Assembly (NCBI GenBank): GCA_938030645.1
Contig: CALHHQ010000256.1
Location: 1 to 13,433, forward strand
Direction of reading: 5' to 3'
Origin: an uncultured Rhizobiaceae group bacterium
GTDB taxonomy: Bacteria > Pseudomonadota > Alphaproteobacteria > Rhizobiales > Rhizobiaceae
DNA length: 13,433 nt
Both the position numbers and the translations under genes were made by a program. Positions 7,443-13,433 of this stretch are shown here, piece after piece; the stretch's first letter is position 1; every line of letters starts with the position of its first letter. The notes under the pieces were generated by a model. It did no database searches. It saw only the letters and a list, made by a program, of their open reading frames with translations, and had not been told where the DNA came from.

Positions 7443-8752
7443 GAATTTTTCGATCTGTTGTCCACAACCCGGACTGCTTTACCCTGACTGCGCGCAACGC
7501 CACCCTCTTGCGAGACTTCAATTTTTGCAGTGATACCCACGACATCTTTAATGCGGTCTGAGAGGTCTTTTGCCGAAGCAGCTTGCGCTTCTGTTGATCC
7601 GGCATCTTTTGTGGATTCCACATGCACCGTCATAGCGTCCATACGTCCATTCTTGGTCAACTCAATCTGGAAGTGAGGCGCAAGTCCGTTCACTTTCATG
7701 AGCTGCTCTTCAATTTGAGTCGGGAAGACGTTCACGCCACGCAAGATAATCATATCATCAGAGCGTCCGGTGATTTTTTCCATGCGCCGCATAGAGCGCG
7801 CTGTGCCTGGCAGCAAACGAGATAAATCTCGTGTGCGGTAGCGGATAATTGGGCATGCTTCTTTCGTCAAAGACGTGAACACAAGCTCTCCCAATTCACC
7901 ATCGGCAACGGGTTCGCCCGTCTCTGGGTTGATGATCTCGGGATAGAAATGATCTTCCCAAATGGTGGGACCATCTTTCGTTTCAACACATTCATTTGCA
8001 ACGCCGGGCCCAATGATTTCGGACAGGCCATAAATATCCACCGCGTGCATGTCGAAAGCCTGCTCCACCTCTTCACGCATCGCATTGGTCCAAGGTTCAG
8101 CGCCGAAGATACCAACTTGCAAAGATGTCTCACGCGGGTCGATGCCCTGTTCACGACATTCGTCCAGAATGGAAAGCAGATAAGATGGGGTCACCATAAT
8201 CGTGGATGGTTTAAAATCATTGATCAAAGTCACCTGCCGGGCCGTCATACCGCCAGACACGGGCACAACCGTGCAGCCCAGTTTTTCAGCCCCATAATGG
8301 GCACCCAACCCACCCGTGAACAATCCGTAACCATAAGCCACATGCACAATATCACCGGGGCGAGTGCCTGATGCACGCATCGATCGCGCCATAACAGTTG
8401 CCCACATATCCACATCGTTTGCGGTATAACCAACCACGGTCGGTTTGCCAGTTGTGCCTGATGATGCGTGAATGCGGGAAACTTGATCACGCGGTGTGGC
8501 GAACATACCGAAGGGATAGTTGTCCCGCAGATCACTCTTTACGGTGAAAGGAAATTTTGAAAGATCGGAAATCTGTTTGAAATCGTCAGGATGTACGCCC
8601 GCATCATCAAAAGACTTTTTGTAGTGAGGGACGTTGTCGTAGGCATGTCGCAAAGACCAAGCCATCCGTTCAACCTGTAGCGCAGTGATCTCATCGCGTG
8701 ATGCAATTTCTATGGCATCAAGACTTGATTTCTCAGGCGTTAAATCTTGCAT
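7439..8752 (-). CDS. paaK: Phenylacetate-CoA ligase PaaK
   Basis: PaaK activates phenylacetate with ATP and CoA to phenylacetyl-CoA, the first step of the aerobic hybrid pathway and the source of the PaaX ligand. From the chosen ATG the protein is 437 residues, the usual PaaK length. It is an adenylate-forming enzyme: P-loop SSGTTGKP (97-104), FGAEPW (216-221), YGLSEIIGPG (241-250), RYRTRDL ending at Asp309-Leu310, TGRSDDMIILRGVNVFP (328-344) and the C-terminal lysine in SQGKAVRV (Lys425). The frame is also open to a GTG at 8776, but the ATG at 8752 is preceded eight bases away by GGAGGAG, which decides the start. The gene is divergent from paaZ across a shared control region with a putative PaaX operator, and is followed by selO with a 4-base overlap. 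Confidence 0.95.
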   Translation of the reverse strand: MQDLTPEKSSLDAIEIASRDEITALQVERMAWSLRHAYDNVPHYKKSFDDAGVHPDDFKQISDLSKFPFTVKSDLRDNYPFGMFATPRDQVSRIHASSGTTGKPTVVGYTANDVDMWATVMARSMRASGTRPGDIVHVAYGYGLFTGGLGAHYGAEKLGCTVVPVSGGMTARQVTLINDFKPSTIMVTPSYLLSILDECREQGIDPRETSLQVGIFGAEPWTNAMREEVEQAFDMHAVDIYGLSEIIGPGVANECVETKDGPTIWEDHFYPEIINPETGEPVADGELGELVFTSLTKEACPIIRYRTRDLSRLLPGTARSMRRMEKITGRSDDMIILRGVNVFPTQIEEQLMKVNGLAPHFQIELTKNGRMDAMTVHVESTKDAGSTEAQAASAKDLSDRIKDVVGITAKIEVSQEGGVARSQGKAVRVVDNRSKNS

Positions 8753-8760
8753 TTCAAATT

Positions 8761-8767
8761 CTCCTCC
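8761..8767 (-). promoter_or_regulatory. Ribosome binding site that sets the paaK start
   Basis: On the minus strand this reads GGAGGAG, eight bases before the ATG at 8752. It lies inside the longer frame that begins with GTG at 8776, so it argues that the eight extra N-terminal residues of that longer frame are not translated. Confidence 0.8.
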
Positions 8768-8821
8768 ACAGAACACGCCGGGACTACTATCTACACATTT
8801 CCCAAGTGGCGAAAGACAGTA

Positions 8822-8859
8822 GGTTACAGAATTTCACTTTTCTGGGGAATTGTGTAACA
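8822..8859. promoter_or_regulatory. Putative PaaX operator in the paaK/paaZ divergent control region
   Basis: A long inverted repeat: left arm 8822-8833 (gGTTACAGAATT), 14-bp spacer 8834-8847, right arm 8848-8859 (AATTGTGTAACA). The arms are complementary except at two positions. The same arms with the same 14-bp spacer recur upstream of paaA (11779-11816), while the spacers differ, so the arms are the conserved element. It lies in the 158 bp between the paaK and paaZ starts, 51 bp before the paaZ ATG and 69 bp from the paaK ATG, where one bound repressor could block both promoters. Weak -35/-10 matches for paaZ (TTTCAC 8832-8837, TAACAC 8855-8860) overlap it. Binding by PaaX is inferred from location and from the presence of paaX, not shown. 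Confidence 0.75.
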
Positions 8860-8910
8860 CATAGAGACATGGGTTTTTGGTCTGTTTGATCGAAATCTAG
8901 GGAGTAAATT

Positions 8911-10941
8911 ATGCCTGTGCTCGATGTTGCTAGTTTTGCCTTAGGCAAATGGATCCACCCCACACAAGATGCTGCGCGCCCCATCGAAAGTGCGGTCACT
9001 GGTGAAATTATTGCACGCGCGGGAAGCGGAGCGTTGGACTATCAATCCATGCTGGATCACGCCCGCAATGTTGGCGGGCCTGCCCTTCGAAAAATGACAT
9101 TCCATGATCGCGCGCGCATTCTTAAAGCCGTTGCCACCCATCTGAATGACAATAAAAACGAACTCTATGAACTGTCCTATACAACTGGCGCGACGCTGTC
9201 TGATTCAAAAATCGACATTGATGGAGGCATCGGCACACTGTTCGTTTACGCTTCAAAGGGGCGGCGTGAATTGCCTGACAGCACGACTTATCTTGATGGT
9301 GACGTAGAGCAATTGTCCCGTCATGGAACGTTTGTTGGACAACATATTTGCACACCCAAATTGGGCGTCGGAATTCAAATCAATGCGTTCAATTTTCCAG
9401 TTTGGGGAATGCTGGAGAAACTCGCTCCAACACTTCTTGGAGGAGTTCCGGCAATTGTTAAACCAGCAACCGCGACATGCCATGTGACCGAAGCTTGCGT
9501 TCGTTTGATTATCGACAGTGGCTTATTGCCGGAAGGTTCGCTGCAACTCATCACGGGAGGTGTGGGCGACCTATTGGAACGTCTCACTCCGCAGGATGTG
9601 GTGAGTTTCACTGGCTCTGCGCAAACTGCTCTGAAGTTGAAGTCCAATCCGCATTTATTGAAAAGTGCCGTCCCCTTTATTGCAGAGCAAGACAGTTTGA
9701 ACAGTTCCATTCTCGGCCCAGATGTGACCGTCGATGCACCCGAATTCGATTTGTTCATCGATGAAGTCGTCCGCGAAATGACGACAAAAGCTGGTCAAAA
9801 ATGTACCGCCATTCGTAGAATTATGGCGCCTGAGCATTTGGTGCAGCCTGCCATTGAAGCCATTGAGACGCGCCTCAACAGTGTTCGAATTGGCGACCCT
9901 GCAGACGCTGACACTCAAATGGGTGCATTGGTGTCGCAAGCCCAGCGTCATGATGTGATGACGGTTGCAACCCAGTTGGAAGATGAAGCTCGAGCGATTG
10001 GCGCGAACAATGGACTGAAGGTTCATGGGGCTGATTCTGTTGCAGGAGCCTTTATGGCCCCAATGATCTATCATTGTGCAGACCCTGATAAGGCTGAACT
10101 CATTCACAAGCTTGAAGCATTTGGACCAATAGCATCGATCATGCCTTATCGCGACATTGACCATGCCTGCAGCTTGTTGAATCGTGGCGGCGGCAGCCTT
10201 GTCGCTTCTGTGATTACCCACGACCCCAACGTGGCACGACAAGTGGCCGTTGGTTCGGCTGCATGGCATGGTCGAATTTACGTAAACGACCGAGTTTCTA
10301 TGAAAGAAAGTACCGGACACGGTTCACCGCTTCCACACATGTTGCACGGAGGCCCCGGTCGCGCGGGAGGAGGTGAAGAACTTGGGGGCATTCGCGGGGT
10401 GATGCACTACATCCAGCGTACAGCAATCCAAGGCTCACCAGACATGATCTCTGCGATTGGGGAAACTTGGATTCCGGGCAGCGCACAAGTTACAGCAAAG
10501 GCGCACCCTTTCACCAAAACCTTTCATGAACTCGTTCTTGGCGAGACACTGGTGACCGAAGCTCGCGAAATTTCAATAGAAGATATTGAAACCTTCGCGC
10601 ATTTCACTGGCGACACTTTTTATGCACACATGGACGAAGAAGCTGCCAAAGCGAACCCCTTCTTCCCTGGCCGTGTTGCCCATGGATATCTTCTTTTGTC
10701 ATTTGCTGCTGGCTTATTTGTACAACCAGACCCGGGCCCCGTTTTGGCGAACACAGGGCTTTCAGATCTCAACTTTCAAAAACCTGTGTCAGCGGGTGAC
10801 AGCATTCGCGTTCATTTGACGGTGAAGCGCAAAACACCGCGCAACGAAGACTATGGTGAAGTGCGATGGAACGTTGAACTGACCAATCAGGACGATGAGA
10901 CTGTTGCCACCTATACGCTGCACACAATGAATGTATTTTAA
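8911..10941 (+). CDS. paaZ: Bifunctional oxepin-CoA hydrolase / 3-oxo-5,6-dehydrosuberyl-CoA semialdehyde dehydrogenase PaaZ
   Basis: PaaZ opens the oxepin-CoA ring and oxidises the resulting aldehyde with NADP+ before the beta-oxidation-like steps. The 676 residues match the normal fusion length. The aldehyde dehydrogenase domain spans about residues 1-520, with NAFNFPVWGMLEK (158-170), FTGS (233-236), the general-base Glu259 in AEQDSLNSS and the nucleophile Cys298 in AGQKCTA. Both are shifted by three from Glu256/Cys295 of the E. coli enzyme. The MaoC-like hotdog hydratase domain spans about 530-676; FTGDTFYAHMDEEAA carries Asp568 and His573, with the same five-residue spacing as the E. coli pair. 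Both active sites therefore look intact. GGGAG sits six bases before the ATG. The 38-bp inverted repeat lies upstream. paaX follows after 2 bp, so repressor and enzyme are probably cotranscribed. Confidence 0.97.
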   Translation: MPVLDVASFALGKWIHPTQDAARPIESAVTGEIIARAGSGALDYQSMLDHARNVGGPALRKMTFHDRARILKAVATHLNDNKNELYELSYTTGATLSDSKIDIDGGIGTLFVYASKGRRELPDSTTYLDGDVEQLSRHGTFVGQHICTPKLGVGIQINAFNFPVWGMLEKLAPTLLGGVPAIVKPATATCHVTEACVRLIIDSGLLPEGSLQLITGGVGDLLERLTPQDVVSFTGSAQTALKLKSNPHLLKSAVPFIAEQDSLNSSILGPDVTVDAPEFDLFIDEVVREMTTKAGQKCTAIRRIMAPEHLVQPAIEAIETRLNSVRIGDPADADTQMGALVSQAQRHDVMTVATQLEDEARAIGANNGLKVHGADSVAGAFMAPMIYHCADPDKAELIHKLEAFGPIASIMPYRDIDHACSLLNRGGGSLVASVITHDPNVARQVAVGSAAWHGRIYVNDRVSMKESTGHGSPLPHMLHGGPGRAGGGEELGGIRGVMHYIQRTAIQGSPDMISAIGETWIPGSAQVTAKAHPFTKTFHELVLGETLVTEAREISIEDIETFAHFTGDTFYAHMDEEAAKANPFFPGRVAHGYLLLSFAAGLFVQPDPGPVLANTGLSDLNFQKPVSAGDSIRVHLTVKRKTPRNEDYGEVRWNVELTNQDDETVATYTLHTMNVF

Positions 10942-10943
10942 GT

Positions 10944-11819
10944 ATGCCAAACTCGTTTGAAAGTGTGTTGGAAGAGGTACAAGCGCAGCGAAAGCTTAGG
11001 GTTTGGTCTTTGATCATGACATTTTTTGGCGATGCGATGGTTCCCCGTGGCGGCGCTGTTTCCGCTCACACAATACAATTGGTCATGGAGCGGTTTCACA
11101 TTGCACCAGGGACTGTGCGCACAGCCTTTTCACGTCTCACAAATGATGGGTGGGTGATCCGAGAGCGGCAGGGACGCAACAGCATTTATCGCTTGTCCGA
11201 AACAGGCTACCAGCCCTTTGCGGCAGCGAGCGAGCGCATTTATGCTGCGCCTTCCTCATCTGATAAAAACAAACAATTCGTTTTGGCCATCGCACCTAGG
11301 TTGCAACTGGATGGCAGGGAAACAAAAACACATCTCGTATCACCACGCATTCAACTTTTTGATTCGGACGACCAAAATATAACCAAGCGAGAATCTGAAG
11401 GGTGGTTCATTGTCGAGGCCACACCTCATTGCATACCAAATTGGGTGCATGAAGAGTTGTTGCCTCAAAAGCTTGCCGATGGATTTGAAGAGATGATGCA
11501 GCAGTTTGCGAATGTCGTGGCTGTATCTCCAATCGACTCCTTGGCTTTGCGCACATTGCTGATACACGAATGGCGCCGCTTGTTGTTACGCACACCAATT
11601 ATTCCAAGTAGAATATTGCCAGATCATTCTGCAATTCAGCGGTGCCAACGACAAGTGATGGAGACATATAGAAACTGTTTGGACTTGTCTGAGGAATGGT
11701 TGAACCAACACGGGCAAGGCGAAGATGGCAACCTACCCCCGCCTTCCAATCTTCATTTGCGGTTTCATCACAGCGATATGTTACAAGATTTGCAATTACT
11801 CGATAATTCTGTAACATAA
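10944..11819 (+). CDS. paaX: Phenylacetate degradation repressor PaaX
   Basis: PaaX is a cytoplasmic transcriptional repressor released by phenylacetyl-CoA. The protein has 291 residues, slightly short of the roughly 310 of enteric PaaX. The N-terminal winged helix-turn-helix spans about residues 18-90, with LIMTFFGDAMVPRGGAVS followed by PGTVRTAFSRLTNDGWVIRERQGRNSIYRLSETG. The remainder corresponds to the central and C-terminal PaaX domains (WFIVEATP, LALRTLLIHEWRRLLLRTP). It starts 2 bp after the paaZ stop without a clear Shine-Dalgarno site, so it probably depends on coupling to paaZ and is expressed in proportion to it. If the upstream repeat is its operator, it represses itself. Its last 13 codons coincide with a second copy of the repeat, so the 3' end of the gene serves as both coding and control DNA. 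Confidence 0.93.
   Translation: MPNSFESVLEEVQAQRKLRVWSLIMTFFGDAMVPRGGAVSAHTIQLVMERFHIAPGTVRTAFSRLTNDGWVIRERQGRNSIYRLSETGYQPFAAASERIYAAPSSSDKNKQFVLAIAPRLQLDGRETKTHLVSPRIQLFDSDDQNITKRESEGWFIVEATPHCIPNWVHEELLPQKLADGFEEMMQQFANVVAVSPIDSLALRTLLIHEWRRLLLRTPIIPSRILPDHSAIQRCQRQVMETYRNCLDLSEEWLNQHGQGEDGNLPPPSNLHLRFHHSDMLQDLQLLDNSVT
11779..11816. promoter_or_regulatory. Putative PaaX operator overlapping the end of paaX, upstream of paaA
   Basis: Left arm 11779-11790 (TGTTACAAGATT), 14-bp spacer 11791-11804, right arm 11805-11816 (AATTCTGTAACA). The right arm is the exact consensus arm; the left arm differs by a swapped AG/GA pair. Geometry is identical to the repeat at 8822-8859. It ends one base before the paaX stop codon and 24 bp before the paaA ATG. 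This suggests that paaABC... has its own PaaX-controlled promoter in addition to read-through from paaZX. The repeat is seen directly; the bound protein is inferred. Confidence 0.75.
11790..11817 (+). promoter_or_regulatory. Candidate paaA promoter under the operator
   Basis: TTGCAA (11790-11795) and TAACAT (11812-11817) are separated by 16 bp and each match the sigma-70 consensus at four of six positions. They lie within or at the edge of the inverted repeat, as expected for a repressor that blocks RNA polymerase. The matches are weak and rest mainly on this position. Confidence 0.3.
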
Positions 11820-11840
11820 ATACAAACAGGAGGTTTCGAT

Positions 11841-12848
11841 ATGTATTCTCAGGGTCTTATAGGTGCAGACGACAAACCCATTGAAAACGAGGCTTTTGTT
11901 GCTGCATTTCAGGCACGTATTGATGCCGAAGAGAAGATTGAACCAAACGATCCGATGCCAGAAGCGTATCGCAAGACGCTTGTTCGACAAATTGGCCAGC
12001 ACGCTCATTCTGAGATTGTTGGCATGTTGCCTGAGGGAAACTGGATCACGCGTGCGCCCACCCTGCGTCGCAAACTGGCTCTTCTTGCTAAGGTCCAAGA
12101 CGAGGGCGGCCACGGATTATATCTCTATTCCGCAGCCGAAACGCTTGGTGTTTCGCGTGAACAAATGACGGAAGAGCTGTTGAGCGGCAAGGCAAAATAC
12201 TCTTCGATTTTTAACTACCCTACCCCCACATGGGCAGATATTGGGGCAATTGGTTGGCTGGTCGACGGTGCGGCCATTATGAACCAAGTGCCACTTTGTC
12301 GTTGTTCGTTTGGCCCTTACGCCCGCGCCATGGTTCGCGTTTGTCGCGAAGAGAGTTTCCACCAACGCCAAGGTTATGAATTGATGATGGCTTTGGCTGA
12401 AGGTTCGCCGGAGCAGAAGGAAATGGCCCAGGACGCACTGAACCGTTGGTGGTGGCCATCGCTTATGATGTTCGGACCTCATGACAGTGATTCCACAAAC
12501 AGCGATCAATCAATGGAGTGGAAAATCAAACGGTTCACCAATGATGAGCTGCGTCAAAAATTCGTTGATGCGACTGTTGTTCAAGCCGAAAAGATTGGCC
12601 TGACAATTCCTGATCCAGATTTAAAATGGAATCCAGAGAAAAACGATGGTGCTGGCGGGTATGATTTCGGCCCGATTGATTGGGATGAATTCTGGCGCGT
12701 TGTAAAAGGCGGTGGCCCTATGAACCGTGACCGTATTTCGGCTCGTAAAAAGGCATGGGATGATGGGGCATGGGTGCGGGAAGCCGCAAACGTATTTGCG
12801 GACAAGCAAAGACAACGAGCTGAAGCTGCAAAAATGGCGGCTGAGTGA
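11841..12848 (+). CDS. paaA: Ring 1,2-phenylacetyl-CoA epoxidase, catalytic subunit PaaA
   Basis: PaaA is the di-iron oxygenase subunit that adds one oxygen atom across the ring of phenylacetyl-CoA; it works in a complex with PaaC (structural), PaaB, and the reductase PaaE. The 335 residues form the ferritin-like fold. Candidate iron ligands are Glu58 in QHAHSEIVG, the pair Glu88/His91 in VQDEGGHGLYLY, and the second pair Glu171/His174 in CREESFHQRQGYE. The C-terminal third (KWNPEKNDGAGGYDFGPIDWDEFWRVVKGGGP) is characteristic of PaaA. AGGAGG lies seven bases before the ATG at 11841. It opens a run of overlapping genes: its TGA shares one base with the paaB ATG. The inverted repeat just upstream suggests direct control by PaaX. 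Confidence 0.97.
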   Translation: MYSQGLIGADDKPIENEAFVAAFQARIDAEEKIEPNDPMPEAYRKTLVRQIGQHAHSEIVGMLPEGNWITRAPTLRRKLALLAKVQDEGGHGLYLYSAAETLGVSREQMTEELLSGKAKYSSIFNYPTPTWADIGAIGWLVDGAAIMNQVPLCRCSFGPYARAMVRVCREESFHQRQGYELMMALAEGSPEQKEMAQDALNRWWWPSLMMFGPHDSDSTNSDQSMEWKIKRFTNDELRQKFVDATVVQAEKIGLTIPDPDLKWNPEKNDGAGGYDFGPIDWDEFWRVVKGGGPMNRDRISARKKAWDDGAWVREAANVFADKQRQRAEAAKMAAE

Positions 12849-13135
12849 TGTCCAACAAACTGACACCATTATGGGAAGTCTTCATTCGTTCACGCAATGG
12901 CTTGAACCACAAACATGTAGGCAGCCTTCACGCGGCGGACAGCAATTTGGCTGTTCAGTCTGCACGCGATGTCTATACCCGTCGTGAAGAAGGTAATTCC
13001 ATTTGGGTGGTGCGCTCTGATCAGATCGTTGCATCAGACCCAGATCGATCCTCAGAGAATTTTGATCCAGCTTCTGACAAAATCTATCGCCATCCCAGTT
13101 TTTACGACATCCCCGATGATGTTGGGCATATGTGA
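12848..13135 (+). CDS. paaB: Phenylacetyl-CoA epoxidase subunit PaaB
   Basis: This 95-residue protein has the family's usual size. It begins MSNKLTPLWEVFIRSRNGLNHKHVGSLHAAD, carries NSIWVVRSDQIVASDP in the middle, and closes near DKIYRHPSFYDIPDDVGHM; all three are PaaB signatures. PaaB is a small non-catalytic subunit thought to bridge the PaaAC core and the reductase. I take the ATG at 12848, which shares its A with the paaA stop (TGATG); a GTG one codon earlier would add one residue and is less likely. There is no independent Shine-Dalgarno site, so translation is probably coupled to paaA. The stop overlaps the paaC start in the same way. Confidence 0.95.
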   Translation: MSNKLTPLWEVFIRSRNGLNHKHVGSLHAADSNLAVQSARDVYTRREEGNSIWVVRSDQIVASDPDRSSENFDPASDKIYRHPSFYDIPDDVGHM

Positions 13136-13433
13136 TGCAAGACAAGACAGCTTTCGTAAACACACTCATTGCGCTAGGCGATGACCATCTCATCCTAGGC
13201 CACAGGCTTTCTGAGTGGTGCGGACATGCGCCGATGTTGGAAGAAGACTTGTCGATGCCCAATATGGCGCTCGACTTATTGGGGCAAGCCCGAAACCTAT
13301 ATAGTTACGCCGTTGAACTCGAAGCCAATGGTCGCACGGAAGACGACATCGCTTTCTTAAGAGCAGATCGACAATACAAGAATATTTTGATGGTTGAGCG
13401 GCCTAACGGAGACTTCGCGCATACAATGTTGCG
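13135..13433 (+). CDS. paaC: Phenylacetyl-CoA epoxidase structural subunit PaaC, N-terminal part (runs off window)
   Basis: The frame opens with ATG at 13135, which shares one base with the paaB stop (TGATG), and is still open at the last base (99 full codons). The product begins MQDKTAFVNTLIALGDDHLI, followed by GHRLSEWCGHAPMLEEDLSMPNMALDLLGQARNLYSYA and later RADRQYKNILMVERPNGDFAHTML. These match the start of PaaC closely (EWCGHAP, LDLLGQARN, VE.PNG.FA). PaaC has the same ferritin-like fold as PaaA but lacks a working metal centre; it scaffolds the epoxidase. The missing part should be about 150 residues, and paaD and paaE are expected to follow. Confidence 0.95.
   Translation, partial: MQDKTAFVNTLIALGDDHLILGHRLSEWCGHAPMLEEDLSMPNMALDLLGQARNLYSYAVELEANGRTEDDIAFLRADRQYKNILMVERPNGDFAHTML

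Noticed and set aside
8753..8776. Upstream GTG start for paaK (8 extra residues)
   Set aside because: The extra codons would contain the strong GGAGGAG ribosome site of the ATG at 8752, and the N-terminus from that ATG fits PaaK length.
10489..10495. GTTACAG half-site inside paaZ resembling an operator arm
   Set aside because: Only seven bases match and there is no partner arm at the 26-bp spacing.

Overview
The window reads as the chromosome of a Gram-negative bacterium, most likely an alphaproteobacterium. The basis is the protein character (paa genes, PaaX, a SelO ending in -TFCGT, a long YdiF-type CoA-transferase), base composition near 50% GC by eye, and tight operons with good Shine-Dalgarno sites. 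I cannot name the genus. I see no tRNA, rRNA, mobile element, CRISPR array or origin, and no gene-free stretch over 160 bp.

Left block (1-5968, + strand): the 3' part of an acetolactate-synthase-type ThDP enzyme, an iron-dependent alcohol dehydrogenase, the two subunits of a class III polyhydroxyalkanoate synthase (phaE and phaC, ATGA overlap), and a 644-residue acyl-CoA:carboxylate CoA-transferase behind a hairpin. The first four genes are packed like one operon. A coherent but unproven reading is a route from a 2-oxo acid to polyester: ThDP decarboxylase, then aldehyde reduction to a hydroxy acid, then CoA transfer, then polymerisation. If the ThDP enzyme resembles the cyanobacterial 2-oxoglutarate decarboxylase, which was long annotated as acetolactate synthase, the product would be a 4-hydroxybutyrate polyester.

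Middle block (5982-8752, - strand): paaK (phenylacetate-CoA ligase) followed by selO (protein AMPylator), joined by a GTGA stop/start overlap. selO converges on the CoA-transferase gene with only 13 bp between the stop codons.

Right block (8911-13433, + strand): the phenylacetate degradation genes paaZ, paaX, paaA, paaB and the start of paaC. PaaK makes phenylacetyl-CoA, PaaABC(DE) epoxidises it, and PaaZ opens the oxepin ring and oxidises the aldehyde. PaaX is the expected phenylacetyl-CoA-responsive repressor. Two copies of a 38-bp inverted repeat (12-bp arms TGTTACAGAATT / AATTCTGTAACA, spacer exactly 14 bp) lie in the paaK/paaZ divergent region and over the last codons of paaX just before paaA. 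They are strong candidates for the PaaX operators. Phenylacetate breakdown yields acetyl-CoA and succinyl-CoA, which would connect metabolically to the storage polymer genes on the left.
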